Positions 1 to 10,065 are shown, counted from the first letter of the stretch. The stretch is 64,000 nucleotides of DNA from Eubacteriales bacterium (GCA_030524545.1 JAUNGM010000001.1:186001-250000); one strand, 5' to 3'. Translations and numbers: made by a program. Notes: generated from the sequence alone by a model not told the origin.

Positions 1-1052
1 GCCTTCTCGCATTTTCCGCACTCGATACAGTCGGATGCTTTGCCCTTATTCTTCGTATGTACACCATAGTAAAAATTACTGTTATGAGTTTTATACTGCT
101 TTTTTGTATTATAGCAGGCAAACAGATCCGGAATGGAAATATGCTGCGGGCAGCCGTCAATACAGTAGCGGCAGGCCGTACATGCAATGACATCCTGGCT
201 TCTCATGATCTCACGTACTTTCGTTACTGCCTCATGCTCACGGTCTGTAAGAGGAACGAATTCCTTCATATAGCTGATATTATCATTCATCATTCCCATA
301 TCCCCCATGCCGGACAGAACCATAAATACCTGTGGGAAAGATGCGCAGAAGCGAATGGCATAGCTTGCATTGCTTCCGCCGTGAAGCTCATCCAGTATCT
401 GCTGCGCAGGCTCCAGAAGATTTACCAGCGCTCCTCCCTTCACAGGCTCCATCACGATCACCGGTTTCCCATGCTTTTCACAAACCTGGTAGCACTTATA
501 GCTTTCGATTCCCGGATCGTCAAAGTCAATATAATTAAACTGAAGCTGAACTGCTTCCAGCTCCGGATGATCCGTCAGGATCTGATCCAGCACTTCTGCT
601 TTGTCGTGGAAAGACATGCCCACATGACGGATCTTTCCTTCTGCCTTCAGCTCCTGTGCAATTTCGAATGCACGGCATTTCCGGTATTTCGGATAAGAAT
701 CTTTTGTGATCGCGTGCATCAGATAAAAATCGAAATACTCCACTCCGCAGGCTTTCAGCTGGCTTTCAAAAAACGGGCGGATATCCTCCTCCGTCTTGAA
801 AAAGTCATTGGAAAGCTTGTCCGTCAGAATAAACTGTTCACGGGAATAACGGCTTGTAAGACATTCCCGAAGGGCAGGCTCGCTTTTCCCTTCCAGATAG
901 CCGTGAGCCGTATCGAAATAGTTAAATCCATTTTCAATAAATGCATCCACCATCTTCGTGAATTCTGCGTAATCCACTTCTCCGTCCTTCATGGGAAGAC
1001 GCATACATCCAAATCCGAAATTCTTCTTTACTTCTGAAAAAACACCTGTCAT
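1..1052 (-). CDS. Aldo/keto reductase with C-terminal 4Fe-4S ferredoxin domain (partial at window edge)
   Basis: The reading frame starts at an ATG ending at 1052, behind an AGGAGG ribosome binding site, and runs off the left edge, so the C-terminus is missing. The N-terminal part is an aldo/keto reductase barrel: it opens with GFGCMRLP, has FDTAHGY with the expected Asp and Tyr, and later EPVKGGALV. After about 270 residues comes CTACRYCIDGCP and, at the edge, CIECGKC, so two cysteine clusters for iron-sulfur centres. This layout belongs to the ferredoxin-type aldo/keto reductases common in anaerobic Clostridia, whose physiological substrates are mostly unknown. The next gene upstream on this strand, pepF, is 95 bp away and no operon link is evident. 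The family call is secure; the substrate is not. Confidence 0.93.
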   Translation of the reverse strand, partial: MTGVFSEVKKNFGFGCMRLPMKDGEVDYAEFTKMVDAFIENGFNYFDTAHGYLEGKSEPALRECLTSRYSREQFILTDKLSNDFFKTEEDIRPFFESQLKACGVEYFDFYLMHAITKDSYPKYRKCRAFEIAQELKAEGKIRHVGMSFHDKAEVLDQILTDHPELEAVQLQFNYIDFDDPGIESYKCYQVCEKHGKPVIVMEPVKGGALVNLLEPAQQILDELHGGSNASYAIRFCASFPQVFMVLSGMGDMGMMNDNISYMKEFVPLTDREHEAVTKVREIMRSQDVIACTACRYCIDGCPQHISIPDLFACYNTKKQYKTHNSNFYYGVHTKNKGKASDCIECGKCEK

Positions 1053-1147
1053 GTTTACCTCCTGATTCTTCACAACGTCAATTGTGTCTGATATGATTAC
1101 TTTATGCAGAATCCGTCAGAGTCCGGATTCTGCAGCGTCATTTGTAC

Positions 1148-3019
1148 TCATGATACCACACTCTGTTCCAGCTTTCCAAGATATTCTTCAAATACTGCAA
1201 GAGCCTCTGTTACCGGCTTCGTGGAAGACATATCCACGTCACATAGTTTCAGGAGGTCGATGGGATCCATGGAACTTCCGCCGCTTAAGAACTTCTTGTA
1301 CTTTTCCACGATTCCCGGCTCCCCGCTTAAAATCCTGCTGCTGATAGCAATGGCCGCAGCAAATCCGGTAGCATACTGGTACACATAAAACGGCGTATAG
1401 AAATGCGGGATACGTGCCCATTCCAATGCGATTTCCGGATCAGATACCATATCTGTTCCATAGTATTTTTTATTCAGGTTCAGATAGGTTTCATTGATCT
1501 GCTCTGCGGTCATCATGCCGCCTCTTTCCACCACGCCGTGAGTGATCATTTCAAACTCCGCAAACATCGTCTGACGGAACATGGTTCCTTTAAACTTATC
1601 CAGAAAATAATTGATCAGATAACGTTTTTCTTTCTCGTCTTCTGTCCTGTTCATCAGGTCATGGATCAGCAGTGCCTCATTACAGGTAGATGCCACCTCT
1701 GCCACAAAGATCCGGTATCCCGCATACAGGTACGGCTGTGCATGATCGGAATGCCAGGAATGAAGGGCATGTCCCATCTCATGAGCAAGGGTAAATACGT
1801 CATTTAAAGAGCCGTGGAAGTTCAGGAGCACATAGGGATGCGTCCCGTAAGCGCCCCAGGAATAAGCCCCTGTACGCTTTCCTGTGTTTTCGTAAACATC
1901 GATCCAGCGGTTGTCAAATCCCTCCTGAAGCAATGCCAGATAATCCTCGCCCAAGGGTGCCAGACCGCGCTTTACAATTTCTTTTGCTTCTTCAAACGTA
2001 TAGTTCTTTTCCGGACGTTCCACCATAGGTACGTGCACATCATACATATGCAGTTCATCAAGCCCCAGGAGTTTTTTGCGCAGACGTACATAGCGGTGCA
2101 TCACAGGCAGGGCCGCATTGACTGCTTTGATCAGATTCTTATAAACCTCCACCGGGATCGAGCTTCCGTCCAGGGATTCCTCCATGGCATTTCCGTAATG
2201 GCGTTCCTTCGCAAAAAAATCAGCCTGTTTCATGTTCGCATAGTACGTTGCCGCCAGGGTATTCTGAAACTGTCCATACACGGAATATAATGCTTCAAAT
2301 GCATTTTTGCGCAGTACCCGGTCACGGCTTTCCAGACAGGAAATGTAGGTTCCCTGGGTCAGTTCACGCCTGCTGCCTTTCCCATCCTCAATCTCAGGGA
2401 AGCGGATGTCCGCATTGTTGAACATCGAAAAAATGTTGGAAGGTGCCTGTCCCAGCTCATTTACTTTTGACAGCAGCGCCTCTGTCTTCGCATCCAGAAC
2501 ATGCGCACGTCTTCTGGTAATCTGCTCCAGAAACCATTTGTAGTCCGAAAGGCTTCTTTCCTCCCCTGAATCATCAGCCTTCGTGTTCCCTGCATTTGCA
2601 GACTCTGTCTCTTTTTTATCCTCATCCTTCTTCCAATACCCATCCAGCACCTCCTCCGGAAGTGACAGAATTTCCGGTTCCAGCCATGCTGCGGCCTGCC
2701 CGAGCTGCGTTGCCATGATCTGCATTTCGCCGCTCATCTGCTGGTATCTGGCATTTGCCGTATCCTCATGGTATTTCTGGTTTGCATACACATACATGCG
2801 TTCAAACAGAAGATTCATCTCTTCATACAGCTTTAGTACTTTCAGGAGCTGTCCTGCCCCTTCTCCAAGGCTTCCCTGATAAGAGGCAAATTTCTCCATC
2901 ATCTTTTCCAGTTTTTCCCCATCTTTGCCAAATTGTTCCTCTGTTTCATAAAGACCCTGCATATTCCAGGTATCTTCTGTTCTTTGTTCCTGTCTGGTCA
3001 TGATTTTCTGCTGTTCCAT
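1148..3019 (-). CDS. pepF: Oligoendopeptidase F (M3B metallopeptidase)
   Basis: Cytosolic zinc oligopeptidase of 623 residues, close to the usual PepF length of about 600. The catalytic motif HEMGH lies near residues 410-414 (LAHEMGHALHSWHS), where the two His bind zinc and the Glu is the general base. The rest of the PepF signature is present: YSWGAYGTHPYVLLNF upstream and a FAEFE segment downstream. There is no signal peptide, which fits intracellular turnover of peptides. The start follows a strong GAGGAGG site 7 bases upstream. It stands alone between the aldo/keto reductase and the multicopper oxidase. An insertion of charged residues near position 140 (KKDEDKKETESANAG) looks like a surface loop. 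Confidence 0.96.
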   Translation of the reverse strand: MEQQKIMTRQEQRTEDTWNMQGLYETEEQFGKDGEKLEKMMEKFASYQGSLGEGAGQLLKVLKLYEEMNLLFERMYVYANQKYHEDTANARYQQMSGEMQIMATQLGQAAAWLEPEILSLPEEVLDGYWKKDEDKKETESANAGNTKADDSGEERSLSDYKWFLEQITRRRAHVLDAKTEALLSKVNELGQAPSNIFSMFNNADIRFPEIEDGKGSRRELTQGTYISCLESRDRVLRKNAFEALYSVYGQFQNTLAATYYANMKQADFFAKERHYGNAMEESLDGSSIPVEVYKNLIKAVNAALPVMHRYVRLRKKLLGLDELHMYDVHVPMVERPEKNYTFEEAKEIVKRGLAPLGEDYLALLQEGFDNRWIDVYENTGKRTGAYSWGAYGTHPYVLLNFHGSLNDVFTLAHEMGHALHSWHSDHAQPYLYAGYRIFVAEVASTCNEALLIHDLMNRTEDEKEKRYLINYFLDKFKGTMFRQTMFAEFEMITHGVVERGGMMTAEQINETYLNLNKKYYGTDMVSDPEIALEWARIPHFYTPFYVYQYATGFAAAIAISSRILSGEPGIVEKYKKFLSGGSSMDPIDLLKLCDVDMSSTKPVTEALAVFEEYLGKLEQSVVS

Positions 3020-3176
3020 TGTCTGCCTCCTCGACTGCTTTTCTAACTTATTTTCATATTTCTATCCATTTTTCACTGCTTTTCATTGTACTAGATTCCT
3101 CTTCCGATTACAAGGCTCCCTGCTTCGCTATACAAAAAAATACTGTCACCGAGTTTCTTTCCGCCGTCTCCTGTTC

Positions 3177-6100
3177 TTATTTGATACAGCTAAAAAGCTT
3201 TCCGCAGATTCCTCTGCATTTACGTCCGATAGACTGCTTCATCACACGGAAGATTCCCCACATACCTGATTCCACATCCCATGCAAAGCTTCCCGAACGG
3301 TAGAGATAATCGCCGGGACAGCCGGCTCCGTCTTTCAGTTCCATATCAAACCGGTTTCCGATACTGATCGCTCCCTGTATAGGAATTTCTCTGGAAAATG
3401 CATCTTCCGGCTGCTCTCTCCACAAATGCCCATGCACGGCCAGGGAGACATTTCGTGGTTTATCTGCCGGCATCATGGTACGGAAGATCACACGATCCCC
3501 CGGATATGCTTTCCATATTGGTGTGGACGGATCCCCATGCACCCTGCTGCTGAATACCTTCCACACTCTCGGGTCTCTCTTAAGCCGATTGGCAAATCGC
3601 TCCGAACGATAGTTATATCCCTTTTCTCCCGTATCCTCCGCATCCACCGGTTCCTCACTTCCTGCCTGGGCAGTCTGAATCAGATTTCCCTGTGCATCCA
3701 GAAGCCGGATTCCGTTCTGAATAAAAAGTACATATTCCCGGAAGCTGCTTACTCCCGGTGCTGTAATGACTGCCTGCTCTGCAAAAGGATCCTTCTTCTT
3801 CGTAAAATTCCGGTACCAGTCTGCTCCTGCCGGTTCTATGATCACGGCTCCGAATAATCCGTGGTATCTGTGGTTCCGCATATCTCCAAAGGACTGGAGA
3901 AGACATGCGCCGTATTCCCTGTCCGCATACCAAAGATACCGCTTGCTCTCACCGATTCCCACAGTCTGTTCCCGGGCATTATATCCCACATTGATTCCTC
4001 CGTCCGAAACAGGGTCATACCGGAGGAACTGCGGATTCAGGGAAACACGCTCCGAAGGCTTATGCTTCTTATCCAGCGGCACCTTTGGATAATCAAAATA
4101 GGGGATCGGACGGTTGGGATCCCAGACATTATGCAGGATCACCTCCAGCCAGTCACCCGCATTTGCCCGCAGGATCAATGGCTTCGGCGTATATTTTCCT
4201 GAAAGTACAAGATCCACATCCTCCAACGGCACAAAGATCAGTCCGTCCGGGTCATGATCCCCATACCGGTTATAAACCAGATCTGTCTGTACCGCTGCAA
4301 TTTCATACTTCCTTACTACATCATCCTTTCCCGGGCAGAGCGGCAGCGGAAGAATCCTGTTTTTCCCTTTGCAGAGAGGTTTCAGACATTCCTGATATTT
4401 ATCGTATGCACGGATGATTCCCCACAGTCCAAGCCATGCATCATCGATTCCTCCAAAATAGTACAGATAATCTCCTGCCAGGTACGGTTCCTTCACGTTC
4501 AGATTAAATGCTTCCGAAATTCCGATACTCTGAGAGGCAGCCAGAGGTGAACGCTCATCTGCCACTTCTTTTCTCCAGGACATTCCGGTAATGTTCAGCG
4601 CATGTTGTTCTTCATGGGCGCCGTCCAACAGGCGGATCATCAATTCATCCCCCGGATAAGTTTCCAGAACTGGCGTTGCCGGATCTCCGTGGACCAGGGA
4701 GCTGAAGATATAAGCAGGGTCTTCACATTCTTTCAGCCGCTCCCTCATAGGCTCCGAGCGGTAATTGATTCCCATTACGCCGGGATCATCATGGGAACCG
4801 GGGACTTCCGGCGGGTTCAGAGGATTCCCGTCCTTGTCAAACAGCAGTGCAAAATCATGGACAAAGAGTGCAAATTCCCGGAAGGATGTGCCGTCTTTTC
4901 GCCGTATGACCGCTTTTGTTCCAAATGGCAGTTCTTCTCCGGTGCGGATATCATGGAAGGTAGCTCCTTCTTCCTCAATGATCAATGCACCGAACATTCC
5001 ATGCTGCTGATGGGAATTGGCAAACAGATGGTCATGGAAAAATACGGTTCTCAGTTCTTCGTCTGCGAAAAACCGCTCTACCAGTGTTTCATATTTTCTT
5101 GCACCTGCAATGTTATTCCACCCATTTGCCGCCCCGTCTGCCACGATGGTATCAAATTTGACCAGATGGACGTGATGTCCCACAATATCGGTTCTGGTAC
5201 GAAGCTGAAATGCATTTGCTTCCAGAAATTCCGGCAAAAGATTGGTAGTACGGAGCTCGATGCAGTCACCTGCATTGGCCCGGATCACGAGAGGTTCTGC
5301 CTGAATTTCCTGATTTTCGATCTTTCGGATATAGGATTCCAGACCGCCGTGACGTTCCAGCTCTTCCTTTAAGACAAAGAAACGGCCTTCCGGATCATGC
5401 CAGCCATAGCTGTTATAAGTGATTTTTGCCTGCACCATAGCAATCTCAAATACTTTTACTTTATCACATGTGTCCGGCAGCGGGCACAGGCTGCAATTCT
5501 CCTGATTTTCTTCATGACATTCTTCCAGGGATTCCTCTGCGCATTCTTTCACATATCCTTCCCTATATTCCTTTTCGCAATTTTCTGAAGGTTCTTTGCA
5601 TTCTCCTACCGTATGACAGGGACATGTCTCTGTAAACAGTGCTCCGGGTACCGCATTCTCCGCAAAATTGGCTCTTTCCAGAGGCGTAGGGCATACGGTG
5701 GGATTACCTTCCGTATCCAGCACACCGCATGATGGCTGCAGCGGCGGTTCCCCTGCTTTTCCCTGAAGGAAATTCGGATATCCCGGATGAAGCGCATCTT
5801 TTTTGGGCGGAAGCTTTCTGTCCTTCAGCGGCTGAAGGGGCGGTATGGGAGTTCCGTCCGGCAGCTTACCGGTTCCGTCTTCCAGCCTGTCATGGATCCT
5901 CCAGAGAGTCCACATTCCTTCATGGAAGTGCGGATACAGATGGCAGTGAAAAATCACGTCTCCGATTACTCCATTTAAGCTTCCTGCTCCATAAAGAATA
6001 TCCAGCGTATAACATTCCTGCGGACTGATGCTGATGGAATCAATGACAGTCGATACCGGATTCTCCGGTTCCAGTCTCCATTGATGATTATGGAGATGGA

Positions 6101-6968
6101 ATACATGAGTTTCCTTGATTCCGCCGTGAATCAGACGTATCTTCGAGGGATCCCCCACATAAGCCCGGAGAATCGGCGGTGCAGGATCACCGTACACCCA
6201 GGAACTCATGGAAATATCCTCTCCGGAATCTGCAGGGTCATGGGTCAGCGGCATTCTGTTCCGCATCGGTTCCGAACGGTAGCTGATTGCCGTAGTGGAG
6301 GCAGGCAGTCCTGTCCGGTGATCCATAGGAGGATTCCCGTCTTTATCCAGAATCTCCAGTTCATCATGGAAAAATACGGAATATTCCCGGAATGCAGGCC
6401 GTCCAGGCTGATAAATATCGGCCATCAGGCCGCTTTCCAGTTCCTCCCCTGTCTCCGGATCAAACCATTTTGCCATGGGCGGCTCCACAATGACCGCTCC
6501 AAAAAGCCCGTGGATATTGGTTGCATCCTCGCTGCTTCTGGGGTCTGCCATATCATGAAACAGGAACACCCCTTCCGTATCTGCGTACCAGGTATATACG
6601 ATTTCCCTGCTTGTGGTACTGTCCGGATTAAATCCCGTGCTTGTTCCGTCGGATGCTGCCACATCATAGGAAAGTCCCTGTACATGAATGGACAGCCGTC
6701 TGTCCAGATTGTGACGGAAACAGATTTTCACAGTATCGCCGAGATTCACACGAAGAACCAGAGGCTGTACCTCTTCATATGGCTGCGGAGGTGTCTGATT
6801 GAATCTTCGGATGGCCTCTTTTTGAATTCTTTCGGCATCATCTTCAAGAACATACAGAAGTCCGTTTGGGTCGTGATCTCCATATTTGTTATATACGATC
6901 GGAATCTGAATCGCTCTCACTTTAAAATAGCGGGTTTTACCCTTACATGGATACTTACATAATTCCAT
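3177..6968 (-). CDS. Giant three-repeat multicopper oxidase (MnxG-like)
   Basis: A 1263-residue protein made of three homologous cupredoxin units. Each opens with a version of Y-x-x-Y-G-x-H-D-P-x-G-x-x-(F/Y)-V, near residues 20, 515 and 900. Copper-ligand motifs are spread over two units. Unit 1 supplies HLHNHQW (about 288-293) and HCHLYPHFHEGMW (about 341-353). Unit 2 supplies HHVHLVKFD (about 594) and HDHLFANSHQQHGMFG (about 642-657). Unit 3 keeps only HGHLW and looks degenerate. A Cys-rich linker (about residues 411-505) joins units 1 and 2. The protein has no signal peptide. Known relatives are large manganese-oxidase-type multicopper oxidases. The gene starts 6 bases after the DUF2935 gene, so the two are probably co-transcribed. 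The fold is clear; the substrate (metal ion or other) is inference. Confidence 0.88.
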   Translation of the reverse strand: MELCKYPCKGKTRYFKVRAIQIPIVYNKYGDHDPNGLLYVLEDDAERIQKEAIRRFNQTPPQPYEEVQPLVLRVNLGDTVKICFRHNLDRRLSIHVQGLSYDVAASDGTSTGFNPDSTTSREIVYTWYADTEGVFLFHDMADPRSSEDATNIHGLFGAVIVEPPMAKWFDPETGEELESGLMADIYQPGRPAFREYSVFFHDELEILDKDGNPPMDHRTGLPASTTAISYRSEPMRNRMPLTHDPADSGEDISMSSWVYGDPAPPILRAYVGDPSKIRLIHGGIKETHVFHLHNHQWRLEPENPVSTVIDSISISPQECYTLDILYGAGSLNGVIGDVIFHCHLYPHFHEGMWTLWRIHDRLEDGTGKLPDGTPIPPLQPLKDRKLPPKKDALHPGYPNFLQGKAGEPPLQPSCGVLDTEGNPTVCPTPLERANFAENAVPGALFTETCPCHTVGECKEPSENCEKEYREGYVKECAEESLEECHEENQENCSLCPLPDTCDKVKVFEIAMVQAKITYNSYGWHDPEGRFFVLKEELERHGGLESYIRKIENQEIQAEPLVIRANAGDCIELRTTNLLPEFLEANAFQLRTRTDIVGHHVHLVKFDTIVADGAANGWNNIAGARKYETLVERFFADEELRTVFFHDHLFANSHQQHGMFGALIIEEEGATFHDIRTGEELPFGTKAVIRRKDGTSFREFALFVHDFALLFDKDGNPLNPPEVPGSHDDPGVMGINYRSEPMRERLKECEDPAYIFSSLVHGDPATPVLETYPGDELMIRLLDGAHEEQHALNITGMSWRKEVADERSPLAASQSIGISEAFNLNVKEPYLAGDYLYYFGGIDDAWLGLWGIIRAYDKYQECLKPLCKGKNRILPLPLCPGKDDVVRKYEIAAVQTDLVYNRYGDHDPDGLIFVPLEDVDLVLSGKYTPKPLILRANAGDWLEVILHNVWDPNRPIPYFDYPKVPLDKKHKPSERVSLNPQFLRYDPVSDGGINVGYNAREQTVGIGESKRYLWYADREYGACLLQSFGDMRNHRYHGLFGAVIIEPAGADWYRNFTKKKDPFAEQAVITAPGVSSFREYVLFIQNGIRLLDAQGNLIQTAQAGSEEPVDAEDTGEKGYNYRSERFANRLKRDPRVWKVFSSRVHGDPSTPIWKAYPGDRVIFRTMMPADKPRNVSLAVHGHLWREQPEDAFSREIPIQGAISIGNRFDMELKDGAGCPGDYLYRSGSFAWDVESGMWGIFRVMKQSIGRKCRGICGKLFSCIK

Positions 6969-6974
6969 AAACCA

Positions 6975-7883
6975 TCACCTGCCTTTCCCCGGAATATGCA
7001 GAATCCTGAGATAGTGATTTGCTTCCCTCAGTACATGGTCTGCCAGCAGCGGCAGAATCACGGAACGGATGCTGCAGCCGGTAATTCCCGCCACCCCTGC
7101 CGCTTTAAAATCCCGGTATTTTTCCGTTGTCTCCAGAGCTTTTCCGGTAAGCTCTTCCATTGCCCGGCAGTCCTGCTTCTTTGCCTCTTCCAGCAGGCGG
7201 CAATAATCTTTTGCAAAGGTATCTGCCGTCTCGATCAGCTCACATTCCGTCGGATCCAGAAGGCCGCGGATAAACTGCGCATGCTCCATCATGATCTGAT
7301 TCCAGAACATTTCCGTTGCTTTCAGATTTTGGGGCGATACCGTCCCTCTTCGTTCCAGCTCCGATATGATCTGCCGGTACAGCTTTGCTTCCCGCAGAAT
7401 ATGCTCGATCAGAAGGGGATAGTTTGTTGTATAGAGATTACAGGAAAGAACCTCTTTCAGGATTCTCTCCTTCAATGTGATCAGTCCATTTAACAGACCG
7501 AGGATATTCCTGTTTAGGTTCTGCACCTGCTGCACCATTCCTCTTCCCGGGCAGCCCGGAATCCCTGCCCGCAGATTTTTTTCCGCCTGTGTGATTGCCA
7601 AAACTATGGGGATTCCCGTCAGACACATAGTCTGCCTCTCTGCCAGCTCCGTAAATTCTGTTACCACTTCACCTGAAGATAGTACCGCTTCCCCAACAGC
7701 GCCTCCGGCCAGCCACACAGTTTTCTCCAAAGCTTTCTCAAACTCTGACCGAAACCAGTCCGCCCGGTTCCGAAGCTCCGTCTCCCCTGCCGGAAGACTA
7801 GCCAGTAAAAAGAGCGAATGCTCTTTCATGATCCTTCCGAAAAACAAATGTGTTTCCAATGATGTTGTTACATAATTTTTCAT
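6975..7883 (-). CDS. DUF2935 helical-bundle protein, partner of the multicopper oxidase
   Basis: 302 residues, predicted all helical, with two tandem copies of the DUF2935 unit. The first begins at ETHLFFGRIMKEHSLFL (about residues 9-25) and the second at EMFWNQIMMEHAQFIRGL (about 190). The repeated E-x-x-x-F/W...EH pattern and extra His and Glu residues suggest a ferritin- or hemerythrin-like metal-binding bundle. This is a family-level inference, as no function is established to my knowledge. There is no signal peptide or membrane segment. The gene lies directly upstream of the large multicopper oxidase with a 6-base gap, a context that points to a joint metal-handling role. The start ATG is preceded by AGGAG at very short spacing, so initiation may be weak or use an AAGG further upstream. 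Confidence 0.85.
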   Translation of the reverse strand: MKNYVTTSLETHLFFGRIMKEHSLFLLASLPAGETELRNRADWFRSEFEKALEKTVWLAGGAVGEAVLSSGEVVTEFTELAERQTMCLTGIPIVLAITQAEKNLRAGIPGCPGRGMVQQVQNLNRNILGLLNGLITLKERILKEVLSCNLYTTNYPLLIEHILREAKLYRQIISELERRGTVSPQNLKATEMFWNQIMMEHAQFIRGLLDPTECELIETADTFAKDYCRLLEEAKKQDCRAMEELTGKALETTEKYRDFKAAGVAGITGCSIRSVILPLLADHVLREANHYLRILHIPGKGR

Positions 7884-7957
7884 ACTCCTGCATACCTTAT
7901 TAATTTATGGTTTCTCTACAGTATATGCAAAAGCCACGCCGGCAGCCTACACCTCAA

Positions 7958-8002
7958 AATAAAAAAAGAAAAGGACCAGCATAAGATTTCTCTCTGGCCC
8001 TT
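7958..8002 (-). terminator. Rho-independent terminator after the metallophosphoesterase
   Basis: Read on the minus strand, AAGGGCCAG pairs with CTGGTCCTT (one mismatch) around a 14-base loop, followed by a T-rich run. It lies 44 bp past the stop codon of the phosphoesterase gene and before the DUF2935 promoter region. Confidence 0.8.
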
Positions 8003-8045
8003 CACTCGGGGAAAATCAAGTTTTCCTGATAGGAATGCTTTATTA

Positions 8046-9158
8046 TTAATGAGTGATATTTATCATCACATATTCACAATGCTCCTGAGTTCTCACAGGA
8101 TAGCCCCAGCCTGTAAAGCCTGATGAAACGATCACTTTACAGTTTCCCTGCCGGTATTCCCCGTAATTCAGACCTCCCGTCAGCTCCGTGAAGCATCCCA
8201 CAGGCCAGATCTGACCTGCGTGGGTATGTCCGGAAAGCAGCAGATCTGCACCCTGAGCATCATTTTCCTCTGCCTCGATCGGCTGATGATCTGCAACAAT
8301 AATGTATTTTTCTCTGTCAATGCCATCCAGAAGTGCTTCTGCAGATGCCCTTCCGGATCTGTTTCCCCAGGCTGCGTCAGCTCGTCCTGCAAGTACGAGA
8401 TCATCGTTGATTTCCATATAAGAATCTTCCAGAATCGTAATGCCATTCTCTGCAATAGCATTTTCCAATTCTTCCCGGGTATATGCCGGGCTATTGGTAT
8501 AAGGCTGCCTGTCATGGTTTCCGTAAACATAATATATGCCATACTTACTCTCCAATCCGCCAAGCCTTTGGAAAACCTCCTGCATTTTTTCTTTGGTGGT
8601 TCCCTCTTCCACAATATCACCGCCCAAAATGACAATATCCGGTTCCTGGGCATTGATCTCCCCGATCTTTTCTTTCAGAAGATCCGTGTTCTGTATTGTT
8701 GCATAATGGGTATCTGTAATCAAAACAATTTTATAATCCCTGACTTTTTTATCCGTTTCCACAGTGTATTCTGTCTTTGTGGGATGATTCATATTCACAA
8801 AACCATAGGTAAACAAAACCGCCGTAATCATCACCGGAACCAGTCCGCTCCCGTAGAGCTTCCTGCACAGATTCGTTAATCCTGTCTCTTTCTTTTTTGC
8901 AAAAATCTTTCTGCATGCCAGAGCTGCGATGTCCAGCACCATAGAAAGTACAAGTACATGAAGCAGCGCCATTGCAATTGTGTGACGCATATTGCTGCAA
9001 ATCCATACTACAAACAATGCCAGAAGAATATTCACGATTTTAAAAATCATACGGCTTAAATCCAGGCCGTAAAATTTCATAATCCTTCTCAAAAGGAAGT
9101 AAGAATATATTCCGATCAGAACAGCAGCAGCCATAATAATGATGAAAAAACCTGTCAT
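8046..9158 (-). CDS. Membrane-anchored calcineurin-like metallophosphoesterase (YkuE/YaeI type)
   Basis: 370 residues. The first about 135 residues hold four predicted membrane helices. They are followed by a calcineurin-like phosphoesterase domain with the full metal-binding set: DTHY (about 148), GGDIVEEG (about 176), GNHDRQ (about 212) and HTHAGQ (about 310). Relatives such as YkuE and YaeI are two-metal hydrolases acting on phospholipid-type or other phosphomonoester and diester substrates. The domain follows the helices, so it is tethered to the membrane; its side is not clear. The gene is monocistronic, with AGGAGG at good spacing, an extended -10 upstream and a terminator downstream. 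The substrate is unknown. Confidence 0.92.
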   Translation of the reverse strand: MTGFFIIIMAAAVLIGIYSYFLLRRIMKFYGLDLSRMIFKIVNILLALFVVWICSNMRHTIAMALLHVLVLSMVLDIAALACRKIFAKKKETGLTNLCRKLYGSGLVPVMITAVLFTYGFVNMNHPTKTEYTVETDKKVRDYKIVLITDTHYATIQNTDLLKEKIGEINAQEPDIVILGGDIVEEGTTKEKMQEVFQRLGGLESKYGIYYVYGNHDRQPYTNSPAYTREELENAIAENGITILEDSYMEINDDLVLAGRADAAWGNRSGRASAEALLDGIDREKYIIVADHQPIEAEENDAQGADLLLSGHTHAGQIWPVGCFTELTGGLNYGEYRQGNCKVIVSSGFTGWGYPVRTQEHCEYVMINITH

Positions 9159-9213
9159 AGGTACCTCCTGTATTACCTATCCCTTTATCATTTGCGGGAA
9201 TACATATTGGAAT

Positions 9214-9222
9214 ATTATAACA
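9214..9222 (-). promoter_or_regulatory. Possible extended -10 promoter for the metallophosphoesterase
   Basis: The minus strand reads TGTTATAAT, a TGn-extended -10 element, about 60 bp upstream of the start codon. No good -35 is visible at the normal distance. Confidence 0.4.
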
Positions 9223-9294
9223 TAACAGGATACCCTTTTCATTACTTACAGGCATTCTTAATTGTGAATTTTCCGTGATGCCATCCGCATAAGA

Positions 9295-10065
9295 CTATAT
9301 TCTCTTTTTCTGAAAGGCCATAACAGCCGCAGCTAAACAAATTCCTATGATTCCAACTGCTGCGGTTATCGGCGCAGTATATTGTTCCGGTTCTGCAAGG
9401 CCCATCAAAATCGGCATGGACTGCATCAATTTCATCGGTGTGTTCGCTCCTGCTTTTGGCAGGAACCCCAGCAGATAAAACGCCAGCAAAGCGCCTCCTG
9501 TTCCTGACAAGACTGCTGTATTCGTAGAAGTAAACGCAGAAAACATGACCATAAATCCAACCGTCCACAGCCCGAACATCCAGCAGCACACTGCTGCAAA
9601 CAAACAATGCTGTGCAATACCGTTATCCCAGAAATACATATTATATACATACGTAATTCCAAAACACAGCCAGTAGCATACAGTCCAGGAAAGAACGATC
9701 ATGATACTTTTGGCCGCAACAATTTTCCATCGCGCGAATCCCTTTGTCACTACGGCGATCAGGGTTCCTTTCTGATGTTCCCGGGAAAAGGAACCGCTCC
9801 ACAGAAGTACAAAAATAAGCAAAGCCATAGGAATATTCTTATAAAACTGTGTCCAGGAGGTCATCGCATCTACCGTTACGGCTGACACGGAAAGCCCTGT
9901 GCTTTCCAGAGAATCAGCCATTGTTTCCATGAGCCACGGTGTAATCTTTGCTATGGCGGGATTCATGATTCCAAATAAAGCGAATATAAGAAGCAGGATC
10001 AGCATCCGCCCTGTACGCACCAGCTCCATCCATTCCTTATTCAGAAAAGCGAAAAAGCTTCTCAT
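9295..10065 (-). CDS. ABC-2 type transporter permease
   Basis: 256 residues with six predicted membrane helices and the N-terminal FLNKEWMELVRTGRML segment typical of ABC-2 permeases (NatB/YhgE-like fold). It overlaps the ATPase gene by 4 bp (ATGA type), so the two are translationally coupled and form one exporter. The substrate cannot be read from the sequence. Exporters of this arrangement under an XRE regulator with a TPR-like tail often handle peptides, lipids or antimicrobials; that is inference. It is the last gene of a four-gene operon (regulator, PLDc_N protein, ATPase, permease). Confidence 0.9.
   Translation of the reverse strand: MRSFFAFLNKEWMELVRTGRMLILLLIFALFGIMNPAIAKITPWLMETMADSLESTGLSVSAVTVDAMTSWTQFYKNIPMALLIFVLLWSGSFSREHQKGTLIAVVTKGFARWKIVAAKSIMIVLSWTVCYWLCFGITYVYNMYFWDNGIAQHCLFAAVCCWMFGLWTVGFMVMFSAFTSTNTAVLSGTGGALLAFYLLGFLPKAGANTPMKLMQSMPILMGLAEPEQYTAPITAAVGIIGICLAAAVMAFQKKRI

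Noticed and set aside
57..1037. 326-codon plus-strand open frame
   Set aside because: It is antisense to the aldo/keto reductase, which has clear homology, an iron-sulfur motif and a ribosome binding site.
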